Shown: positions 20,689 through 30,424 of the stretch, one piece after another
Numbering within the stretch: position 1 is the stretch's first letter
Layout: each line of letters begins with the position of its first letter
DNA from: Hydractinia symbiolongicarpus
Taxonomy: Eukaryota > Cnidaria > Hydrozoa > Anthoathecata > Hydractiniidae
Reading direction: 5' to 3'
Assembly (NCBI RefSeq): GCF_029227915.1
Contig: NC_079875.1
Span: 24,312,001 to 24,376,000, forward strand
Length of the DNA: 64,000 nt
Position numbers and translations under genes: made by a program
Notes under the pieces: generated by a model
The model's database searches: none
What the model was told of the DNA's origin: nothing
Seen by the model: the letters and a program-made list of their open reading frames with translations, nothing else

Positions 20689-21489
20689 CTAGGTATGTTG
20701 CATAATAAAAATCGCAAGACCATGGTCTAATAAATATTTTTTCAAAAAAGTACGAAATTTTTTGTGATCAGGTTCTTCCCTGATAGCTTTGGGAAGATCA
20801 TTTAGAAGGCGACTTGCCTTACCAAGAAACAATTTCTCCGACACATTGATTTCATACTTAGAAATAACTTCGTCAACATTACGAGTTCCACGTCCAGCAA
20901 TTCTCAACTTGAAACCTTTCAAATACGATGGAAACTCATCCTGGTGAATCGATTTGTGGGCAAGTTTTAAAATTTCAAAGTGTATTTGTTGCTGGATTGG
21001 TAGCCAACCAAGTTGTATTACATCCTCGAGCGTGGAATATCTCAGCGTTACAAAAGACGCAATTCTGCACAATAGTTTATCAAGTTTTTTCAGCTGGAAT
21101 AGTGGCAGGTTCCAAAACAATGAACAGCAATAGTGAATTTTCGAAATTAGAAGGGCTTCTGCCAGTTGCTTCCGCAAACGAAATGTTGCTGTGCGACGAA
21201 GATAGCGAAGAACGTATAGTTTCGCATAAACTGATTGAGAGAGTTTATTGATATGGGTTTCCCAGGTTAGATTTTGATCGAACTGGATGCCAAGAAGTCT
21301 GTAAACGGTAACGCGTTCGATCAGTTGGTCCGAGTGGTGGATATGGAATGTTGAATGGTTGGGGTTCATGAGGTCGTGAAGTTTTGCCATTCTCGGTGTT
21401 GACAAAAGCATGATTTTCGTTTTTCTGTTATTGAACGCAAGATTATTTGTGGTCGACCATTGCTTCAGCTGGTCTAATCGTTGAGTCAA
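20689..21489 (-). pseudogene. LINE reverse transcriptase C-terminal domain
   Basis: Contains KTKIMLLSTPRMAKLHDL, VTVYRLLGIQFDQNLTWETH and a C-terminal region LLNDLPKAIREEPDHKKFRT, which match the relative at 46 kb (FKILGVHFSKHLTWNLH, LHFNDLPFQLRQMENYNKFT). The stop lies at 20689, followed by an A+T-rich 3' end. Confidence 0.75.
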
Positions 21490-21512
21490 GTTGTTGATTG
21501 TAGGTTGTATGT

Positions 21513-22637
21513 TTATAGTCTTACAATGTTCATAGATACTTGTATCGTATCGTCATATTGGTTTGTGGTCCCACCATCGACGTTGTCTTGTAGGTCGACC
21601 GTATAAAGGTTAAATAGTACAGGACCAAGAATTGAACCTTGAGGTACACCAAATAACACTGTTCCGTAGTCAGCTTGTTTGTCGTCTATCTGAACGAATT
21701 GGCGGCGGTCACTGAGGTACGATAACATCAGCATAGCAGCATTGTTGGAAAAGCCTATCCTTCGTAATTTAATCAACAGGGTTTTGTAATCTACAGTGTC
21801 AAATGCTTTTGAATAGTCCAGAAATGCTGCTAGCGTGACCTCGCCTTTGTTCATCGCGCCAACGATGTCGTCTCGAATCTTCATTAAGAGTGTTTCGGTC
21901 GAGTGACGCTTGCGGAAACCGGACATCGTTTGGTGGTATATATGGTTCTGTTCGATATAATCAACGATCTGTCTTGCCATTAAACGTTCGAAAAGCTTTG
22001 ATAAGATCGGTAAAACAGTGACAGGTCTGAATTGGTCTGGAGTAATGGACTGTTCTGTTTTTGGAATTGGTGTTACTTTGCCGATTTTCCACAGCTGATG
22101 AAAGGTGTTTTTAGCTATCCCTGAGTTGATGATGTGAGTAAGTGGGGATGCGATGTGGTCAGCAATGGGTTTGATGAGTGCTACAGGGAGGTTGTCGTAG
22201 CCAGCGGAACAGTCGCTTCGAAGATTTTTAATTTCTCTGAGCACTTGATCGTATGTGACAGGACGAAATTGGAATTCTTGGTCAGCTTCAGTAACGAGGT
22301 CTTGAAGAAGGAGTTGAATTTCTTCTTTAGATGTCGGTTGCGATCCAAGGATTTTGGGTGCCGTAGATATGTAATGTGCGTTTAGTTCGGAGGGTTGGAT
22401 GTTTATAACGTTTTTATTTGGATGGAGGAATCGGTGGATTAGTTTCCAAACCTCTTTAGGCTTTTTCGATGAAAGAAGTCTGCGGTAGAAAGTCTTTTTG
22501 GTGTATTTTATCTGTCTTTTTAGAGCGTTTCGAGCATTTCGAAATTCATTCCAGTCGGCATTCAACTGAGTCTGGTGGGCTAAAGTACGCTTTTCGTGAC
22601 AAGTTTGTTGTAGGTTGGTGATTTTTAAGTCTTTCAT
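21513..22637 (-). pseudogene. LINE reverse transcriptase, main part
   Basis: RT motifs in order: SDCSAGYDNLPVALIK, PDQFRPVTVLPILSKLFERL, MSGFRKRHSTETLL, FLDYSKAFDTVDYKTLL and FGVPQGSILGPVLFNLYTVDL. The catalytic block that should read YADD appears as NQYDDTIQ, so the Ala is missing and the sequence then leaves the family pattern. The first catalytic Asp block is intact. The frame continues at 21489 in another phase. Confidence 0.8.
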
Positions 22638-22931
22638 TCAGGGTGCCGGAGGACGGGTGACCTTGATTCTCTTCAACGGTGCGTGACGTTCGATGCACTC
22701 AAAGAGTAGATGGTTGAGTGTGCTTAGGCTGTCATCGGTACAATCAGTTGCATAAACGACATTGAAAGGGATGGTTGCGGTGTCAGCAACATACGCCGAC
22801 AGGTCAAAATTTCTCATGTCACGAATGATCTTGTACCGTGGTTCAAATCTGGCTACACGAGTATTGATGCAAGCGAATACAGCATCGTGGTCGCTGATTT
22901 CTGGTGTTGGAAGAACTTCACAGAATTTCAC
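22638..22931 (-). pseudogene. LINE endonuclease C-terminus
   Basis: Contains EISDHDAVFACINTRV, the final SDH block of the APE endonuclease with catalytic Asp and His, and ends in RVTRPPAP before a TGA. The relative at 48 kb reads RPPAPWMKELKI through this point, so the stop is a point mutation. Confidence 0.75.
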
Positions 22932-24007
22932 TTTGCAGGAGGAATTGGTCGAGATGTGATCGAGTAGGGATAATCCTTTTCGTGATGGAGAGTTGCAGCC
23001 TGAGTGAGGACGAACGATCGAAGGGTTTCAAGGTAAGAGTCTTTAATTTGAGAGTTCTGCAAAAGATCAATATTGAAGTCACCTGTTATCACCACATTTC
23101 CTGACCATTCGAGAGTAGCGTTTCCAATGATGCGGTCGAAGTTGTCGAGCCATTCTGCTTTTTCTTGGTGTGTGAAGTTCGGCTGGTAGGCGACACAAAG
23201 GAGTAGCTTCGAGTGTTTGTTTTTCCCATCGATTTCAACCCACAAATGTTCGAGAGCTGGATTGATATTGACGATATCCTTGCGCAAATTATGCTTTATA
23301 TTATCCTTGATATAAACGCCTACACCACCACCACGCTTGTTATCTCGATTATGGTAGTACATTGTGTAACCTTCGATCTTTACGTACTCGAGTAGGAAAG
23401 GGTTGTCTTTTAGCCAGGTTTCGGTGAGGGTTATCGCATCAAAATCGTACTTGTGTACAAAAAGCACAAATTCGTCGAATGTAGACACCATTGACTGAGT
23501 GTTGAGATGAGCGATACTAAACAAGTTTCTGTTTTGGTTGAGTTGTTCGAGTTGAAGGTCTTGGAGCTGTTGTTGAGCAACTTCTTGCTCGATTTGGGAT
23601 AGGTCTCGGACGTTGCAAAATGGTAGGATGGAAGGCAAGCAGTTCGGACACAACCAGTCGGTTATTGTAGATTTTCTTTTAGGATCGACACAACGGAGAT
23701 GAGTCTTCTGTTGGCATCGACAGCAGCTGACGAGTTTGCTGTTTTTGCGAACCGTTTTCGGACACAGGGAACACGAGGACGGTCCAGGATTCGATTTGAC
23801 ATCGCCGGACAAAAGAATATCAGTACCTGAGATCTTAAGCTGAAATGTAGCAGAATGGTTTGCGTACAGACGGATTGGCGAGCAGAATCTTCGCTTGTTG
23901 TTGTTTTTCGTAGGAGCAAATCTCGATCTGTCGGTCGACTTTTCCAATCTGCACGACAAAAAATACACCCGAAGAAGCAGCGTGACAATCTTCTTCTTTT
24001 GAAACAT
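22928..24007 (-). pseudogene. LINE N-terminus: 2A-like motif, PHD finger, endonuclease
   Basis: The first 67 residues are basic and then hydrophobic. GDVKSNPGP at residues 68-76 resembles a 2A ribosome-skipping motif, except that the usual Glu is Lys. A C4HC3 PHD-type finger follows (CSLCPKTV ... CCRCQQKTHLRC ... WLCPNC, about 79-125). The APE endonuclease starts near 165 with LNTQSM, then TETWLKDN, GGGVGVYIKD and VITGDFNIDLL. The catalytic Asn, Glu and Asp positions are visible. PHD fingers in LINE N-termini are known from CR1-type elements. The frame ends in unrelated residues after a frameshift near 22930. Confidence 0.8.
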
Positions 24008-24010
24008 GTT

Positions 24011-26075
24011 TAAGCTCTTAAAACTGCAAGTTCGTCAAAAATTTTGCGAAAAAACTTCTAAATTTTTACTTTTTGAACGTCAGTTGAAAAAAAACGTCAG
24101 TTCGTTAGCTTGCAGCCGTTAGCGCACTTTTTGAAATGTTATTATTGTTCATGTTTCTTGCATATTGCAGTGAAAAAGGCATGAAATATATATCTTGTTC
24201 GCTTGGTTTATTTGATAAATTAGTGAAATTTCTAGTAGCTAGCTGATAAACATGTTTTTTTTCAGAAAGCAACGAAAAGCTAATATATATTTTAGTTGTC
24301 GTTCATTAGGTACAAGCCTTTTTATGTTTTGTCAGGAATGCATTATTTCCCCTTAGAAGGGCTTTTGTGCAAAAAAAATTTTGCATTTTTCTTTTTTAGA
24401 TTGATTTTGTTTACTTTTACTTTACTAAAAACATGTACTTCGGCATACTTTTCGTCAAGCACGTGGCGAGTTTTCAAAAAATTGACGTAATAGCCGATAT
24501 CTCCCAGCTTGAATGCCAAGCGGCTTCTTGTTACAAGATCGTGAGCTTGTATTAAAACGCAAATGTGTCCCACAAGAATGGAAATTTTTGCCTCTCTGAG
24601 CACCGAAACGGGAGTAGTCGTGTGTTCGAATCTCATCTTGGTAACTATTTTTTCTTTGCTGTTATAAAATTTTATTTTTTAAACAGATAAGATAAGTGTT
24701 TAAAAGCATTATTTAACTAACTGGTAAAGTAAAGGTGTTTCCACCAAAGTTTACAAAAGTGAATGTAGGCTAAATTAAGGTCTCCCCAAATGCCTGGAAA
24801 GTAGTCTGCGAAAAATAAAATTTCCACATTGAGTAAGAAAGAAACGAAGACGCTCCACCATATCAATTTATTAAATATTTCGATTTTACAAAAGTTGGTT
24901 AAAATATAAGCGAAAGGCAAATTATATAATGACGAGAACGCAATTCTTTTCGCTACGCTAATGACACGCCAACATAGAGAAATATGATTTCGGAAACACT
25001 CCGAAAGAACGTAAATTTTCCGATTCCCTTCTCGTTCTTTATCTCTGTGCCATAAGTGCGCAGGATTGTTTTTAATTTAGTTTGCTGTTTGTGACAGTTC
25101 TGGTAATATATATTTTTTAACTAGCTATTTCCTTTTTCGAACAATTAAGATTTACTCGTACATTATTTTTTTATTTTGCTTTTTCTCACTGAGTGACTCT
25201 CTTATAACCCGTTCTTTTTTTTTTTTTGGGGGGGGTGTACTTAAAGTTTGGAGGAATTTTCCGTTAAGAAGATCTCACAAATCAATTTTGAAAAATAATT
25301 GCCGTGTGTAACAAATATTATTGCCTATCTGAATAGCAAAATATGTCGTGTCTAACTACGTAACAGAAATCACAATCTGATAGACAGCTTTTTGTAAACT
25401 TTATCCGCGAGGTTGTTTACGTATCTCATACGTCTTGTTTATTTTAATTTCCTTTGATGTTTGGATTTTTTATTATCCATTTTTAATTGAAATAATGCTT
25501 GCTGTTAAAATTTTGGCGGATATGACAAAAATCCGCTTTCTTGTTTGCCTTGCATTTACTTTTTTCAAGATATCGAGTTTCTACCAGGGACGAGTGTTAA
25601 ACCGACCCTTGCCATGTCAATCTACATTTTCAAAGGAATAAATAGGATTTTGTAATTTAATATTATGAACAATTATTAGTAATATCGTACAAATAAAACC
25701 TATCTATATCTAATTACTGCAGGCATATTGGGGAACGACCACGTTTAAATATAAAAATTCTCAAATCGCTTTTTGAGGTGCTATTGTTAAGCTGTTATAA
25801 GCTGTTTTATACCTAAAAAGGCCTAAATTTGACATTTTTGTGCTGGTGTCAGCCTTTTTTGTGTTAAAATTTTAAAAAAAAATCGATGCTATCATTTGAC
25901 AGGAAAAAAAAGCTGTTTTAAAAAATGGTATGGTTTTCCATCTTACGATTTGCTGTTTAGGAGATATTCAATGTTCAAAAATGAACAAAAGTCAAATTTT
26001 TGCTAAGTCAGCACATTTCTTAAGTAAACACCCCCAATATGCCTATATATAAATAAAATTAAAAAAATAAAAACA
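24011..26075. other. No gene seen; A+T-rich intergenic sequence
   Basis: Only short frames without recognisable homology. A poly-T/poly-G run lies near 25213-25235. A B-box-like string (gtgttcgaatctc) lies near 24615 but without a tRNA fold. Confidence 0.45.
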
Positions 26076-26624
26076 TTAATACGGTCTCATACGACCTCTT
26101 CCTCCACGGCGACCTCTTCCTCCACCTCGGCCCCTTCCTCCACCACGACCCTTAAATTCCTTCCGTCCATTATGGACCCACCGTCCAAACGCCTCAGCGT
26201 CCATAGACCCACTGTGACGCAGCCTGTACTCCAGGAACTGCGTCCATACTTTAACTAGAAAAGAACACAATGAAAAGGTTAATTCTATAAAATACATAGA
26301 AAAGACTGAAGTACACCATAGTTTTAGGTCCTAACACAAATTTTGAACATTTAAAAAGAGATATCTTACTTAATTTTGCGTCTGGTGCCGTTTTGGTGGG
26401 ATCATCGTCATCTGTCCACTCGACCCCACCTTGCTTTATCCACCGGCCAAAAGATCTATATCCCAGTGATCCGGGATATGTAATTCTGTGTGTGATGAAT
26501 TTACCATAAAGTGCAACTAAAAAATATGAGTTCTTTGATAAATTTTTTATTCATAACTAAGACTAATAATAACAATGACAATAATATACTTACCAAGTTC
26601 AACATCAATCTCGTTTTGTGACAT
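26076..26624 (-). CDS. Three-exon gene, 118 codons, duplicated motif and RGG tail
   Basis: Exons on the minus strand are 26594-26624, 26370-26516 and 26076-26254. Donors are GTAAGT and GTAAGA, acceptors are TTTTAG and TTCTAG, and both introns are phase 1. The total is 357 nt including the stop. The start MSQNEIDVEL follows an AG that could close a 5' UTR intron. The protein has two copies of a roughly 30-residue motif: LYGKFITHRITYPGSLGYRS then FGRWIKQGGVEW, and VWTQFLEYRLRHSGSMDAEA then FGRWVHNGRKEF. An acidic spacer (TDDDD) lies between them and an Arg/Gly-rich tail (KGRGGGRGRGGGRGRRGGRG) at the end. The repeats fall in separate exons. RGG tails often bind RNA. I do not recognise the family; no transposon motif is visible. 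Confidence 0.65.
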
Positions 26625-26981
26625 TATTTCAATTTGCTAAAAATACAAATAAATCAGTTGCAAAATATCACAAATCATTGTTTCTAGACTATCAATATAA
26701 TTTCGGACAATTAGAAAAGAGGTATTATTTATAAATGTTTTATAATGGATTTTAAAAATAGTCAAAGGATTTACAAGTTGCTACATAAGGACAAAAAATA
26801 CAGTAGTCAATTTTATATATATTTATTTGGGTATTCATAAAATGTGAACGGTCCCTTAACTGTCTGATGCAGACGATTTATTTTTCTTGAATTATACTGT
26901 TTTTTTTTATCATCTTTTATGTAAAAGACATGAAATAAAACTACTAAATAGCGAAAACTACTGAAAAGGAAAAAAAAATAT

Positions 26982-27255
26982 CTTATTGATACTAATTTTC
27001 GCGCAGCGGAAAAAAAATCTATTTTGCGCGTATTAATTTTTGTGCAATAATAATATTAACGTATTTCGCACGTATTAATTTTTGCGCCAAATTCAATTCC
27101 CCAAAAAATACTAAGAAAAAATATAGACGCGTTTCTTTTACGTAAGCTATGTAATTATATTTTCGCGCGTATTATTTTTCTGCGTAATTTGTGTACTAAA
27201 TATCGAGCAATAACTAACTTTTCGCACAAATACGCGAAAATTAGTACGAATAAGG
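26982..27255. mobile_element. MITE with about 23-bp terminal inverted repeats
   Basis: The left end cttattgatactaattttcg and the right end (reverse complement ccttattcgtactaattttc) are inverted copies with few mismatches. The interior is rich in the string cgcgtattaatttt in both orientations. No coding capacity. The target-site duplication is unclear. Confidence 0.6.
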
Positions 27256-28453
27256 TAGTGAAATTCATTTTTCAAAAAGAAAAATTTAGGAAGAATGAAT
27301 TTTCGCAAAATGGACAAAAACTTGCTAAATTAATTCCCTTATGGTAGCTAAAATTTACTGACTGAAGTCACAAATAATCTATGCTATGGAACAAAACAAT
27401 ATCGAAGGAAATATTCGGTGTCAATTGGTTTTGTATAACAAGTAAATGTACCAACATATCTCGCCTACTATATACAGCCATACGTATCCAGAAGACGTTT
27501 AACGTAAGTAGCTCCAGAGGTAATATAAAATCTTGGTTTGAATTCTACGTGACTAGGCTTCTGTGTAAAAGTAGACCTTCAATCTGTCTATTAACTGCAA
27601 TACTCGCAAACTTCTAATAATTGTTCTCACTTTGCAACCTTGTTGTCACTACGAAGGGTCCTATAACGGTAAGATACTATACTAACAACTCATATAAGCA
27701 AGGGGAATTATTTGAGGATTATGATGAAGTTAGAACAATCAAATTCGTAACACAGGCTAGAACTAAGCATCCACCACTCTCCACCCTTAATGCTACGATT
27801 TCAGAAATAAGCTTGTAAAGCATATGCTTACCAAATAAATCCTCCACGTATGTCTCATCCTCCACGTATTTCTCATGTCTGATACCACTGTCAGGGTGCG
27901 TCATGGATACCATTGTTAGTGTTAAAAATTTTCCTAAATGGTTCACAACTAGAATGGTAATTTTTGAACTAAAGTAACTGCATTATGAATTAAGCAGTCC
28001 AAAAATTAAATGACATGACATGTATCGTTTGGCCGTCCTGACTCACTGTTAAAGAGTAGTCTGAAAAATACTGATATAAAAAATTAGCAAAAATTTCACT
28101 GGTGGTACAATCTCATAATCATGTCACATTTTATACAGATGTGAAATTAAAAAGGGTGTGGTTTCATAATGAAAATGGCAGTCCCGCCTTTATGTAGTAC
28201 ACATTTAAATATAAAATTAATTAATAAGAGCTACTTATCTGGTTGTTTTTTTATTTAAAATGACTGCCACATTATATCTTCCAGTAGAATTTGTAAAAAC
28301 TTGCTAACGTCTTCCACTTGGGAGTTTATTATAGTACCTGAAAACAGGAAAAAGAAAAAAGAGAGCAACAAAGGAACATAAAGTGTACAGTATAATTCAA
28401 ATTACAAAATACATTAACTTTTAAATATTTGGTGCTAATTCGATTGCTTCTTA
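27256..28453. other. No gene seen
   Basis: Several short frames of 60-78 codons on both strands without recognisable motifs. A small local repeat (tcctccacgtatgtctcatc then tcctccacgtatttctcatg) lies at about 27840-27875. Confidence 0.4.
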
Positions 28454-28461
28454 ATTGATTG

Positions 28462-28764
28462 TACACCTTATGCGTACAACTTATTTTTGTGGATTTAGCC
28501 GAAATCCGCAAAAATAAGTTCTCTGAAAAATTTAAAAAATCTGTTATCCGTAAAAATTTTATATTTGTTCGTACTTCAATTTCCTGCAGGACCTAAGGAC
28601 ATTGAGTTCTTTGTTGCACATTTGAAAAACATTTTCCTGAATTCATTCCTCTACTACCTTTTCGGCATCTGCAAAAATTAATTTTGCTTAATCCTGGAAA
28701 ATAAAGTCATCCACAAAATAAAGCATTTTGGGCCAGATTCACAAAAAATTTGTACGCATAAGGT
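28462..28764. mobile_element. MITE with 8-bp target-site duplication (hAT-like)
   Basis: The inverted ends accttatgcgtacaa (28465 onward) and ttgtacgcataaggt (ending 28764) match exactly over 15 bp. The octamer attgattg flanks the element at 28454-28461 and 28765-28772. An 8-bp duplication is the hAT signature. The ends resemble those of the MITE at 26.98 kb (ccttat-cgtac). Confidence 0.75.
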
Positions 28765-28772
28765 ATTGATTG

Positions 28773-29618
28773 CCGGTCTCCTCCATCCCCTTACAACCGG
28801 ACCTATCCTCACCGATATATCTCTTTAATGTCCTCACATAATTTTTAGGTTTTTTCCTTCATGGTTTGAAATCAAGACTGTGTGATATCTTAGGGGATCA
28901 TAGTATCATTATGGTCAGTTAAAAATTATTTTCATTGTTATATAGTGAAAGTCTTTCCATAGTACTCATTTTGAGGAACATTAAAGTGTCAGATTTTACA
29001 TTTCAGGATTTACTGACATTGGTTACAAAAGTCAATGATGATGATACCTAATTTGTAAAATAAAAATAAAAACACAAAAATTGTTTTAGTGAACTTAGTA
29101 AAACTTGAAACTTAGTAATATGAACCCCCTGGGATAATTGTAAGTATACATACTATACACGGAACTAAATGTTTAGAATGTCATACACATTAACACATAA
29201 AATTTAGTACAAAAAAAGGGGAGGAAACCAAGAAGTGGCCCACTTTTAAATTGACTTAGCTTAATGTTAAAAACCTTTTGTTTTACATTCTTAGAAGGAA
29301 AAAAGACAAGAAGGTAAATCAACTCAAAAGTCAGGTTACAAACTTGATTATATTAGGGCCTTCAGTAAAGACTTGGTATGTGTTAATGAGCATGTATTTT
29401 AGACAAAAAGCCTTGTAAATAAAAGATTTTTCAGTGTTAAATAAGGACAATTTAAATTTGATGCACAAATTATCAAAATTTTAAGAAACTCTGAGTGCAC
29501 ACAAATGCTTAGGCTTCTTACAAAAAACGAGGATTAATTTGCCTTTAAATTGAGTTTGGTGATAATAATCACACATCTTGATGCCTGATTTTAGGCAGAG
29601 TATTTTTAGTTTATTTTA
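28773..29618. other. No gene seen
   Basis: A+T-rich sequence up to the Helitron-side tandem repeats. Nothing supported. Confidence 0.4.
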
Positions 29619-30297
29619 ACCATGATTCTTGGATACATCTTACTATACATTGATATTAAATCGAGTATCTGACTTCGGCTTATTACATCCAATAATTACG
29701 AATTCATGGGCAGACGGTTGTTTTGAGAAACAACTATTCTGTCTGTTGAACTAAAAACTTGTACCATGATTCTTGGATACAGCTTACTACACATTGATAT
29801 TAGATCAAGTGTTTGACTTCGGCTTATTACATCCAATAATTACGAATTCATGGGCAGACGGTTGTTTTGAGAAACAACTATTCTGTCTGTCGAACTAAAA
29901 ATGTTTACCATGATTCTTGGATACAGCTTACTACACATTGATATTAGATCAAGTGTTTGATTTCGGCTTATTACATCCAATAATTACGAATTCATGGGCA
30001 GACGGTTGTTTTGAGAAACAACTATTCTGTCTGTCGAACTAAAAATGTTTACCATAATTCTTGGATACAGCTTACTACACATTGATATTAGATCAAGTGT
30101 TTGACTTCGGCTTATTACATCCAATAATTACGAATTCATGGGCAGACGGTTGTTTTGAGAAACAACTATTCTGTCTGTTGAATTAAAAATGTTTACCATG
30201 ATCTTGGATACAGCTTACTATACATTGATATTATAATCAAGTATTTGACTTCGGCTTATTACATCCAATAATTACGAATTCATGGGCAGACGGTTTT
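29619..30297 (-). repeat. 144-bp tandem repeat, 4.7 copies, with internal hairpin
   Basis: Units start at 29619, 29763, 29907, 30051 and 30195, an exact 144-bp spacing. Each complete unit holds gttgttttgagaaacaac, a 7-bp perfect stem with a TGAG loop, flanked by cagac and gtctg that can extend the stem. The repeats lie between the Helitron stop and the 3' flank. Copies 2-4 are nearly identical; the outer copies are more diverged and the last is partial. Confidence 0.85.
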
Positions 30298-30424
30298 TAT
30301 TTTGTTTATTTTCTAAATCAAAATTTTACTTCGCATATTGATTTCACAACAAATATATGAACATATACAATGTTTTTTAATGTATATTATCTGCAACATA
30401 GGTTAATTTCAGTTGTGATTATCA

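Larger units (their letters stand above)
20689..24010 (-). mobile_element. CR1-like LINE with PHD finger, nearly full length
   Basis: In order on the minus strand: basic N-terminus, 2A-like motif, PHD finger, APE endonuclease, RT and C-terminal domain. The protein is spread over four frames (24007-22928, 22931-22638, 22637-21513, 21489-20689). Breaks are a frameshift near 22930, a TGG-to-TGA stop near 22638 (the relative at 46-48.7 kb has Trp there) and a disturbed catalytic block near 21530. Same family as the LINE at 46.06-48.74 kb. Confidence 0.85.

Noticed and set aside
24343-24636. 97-codon minus-strand frame as a gene
   Set aside because: No domain or repeat seen and no supporting splice sites; kept out of the feature list.
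24460-24640. B-box-like string gtgttcgaatctc as a tRNA or SINE
   Set aside because: No matching A box, acceptor stem or tRNA-length fold around it.
29619-30297. Evenly spaced repeats as a CRISPR array
   Set aside because: Units are 144 bp and contiguous without unique spacers, in a eukaryotic sequence next to a Helitron.
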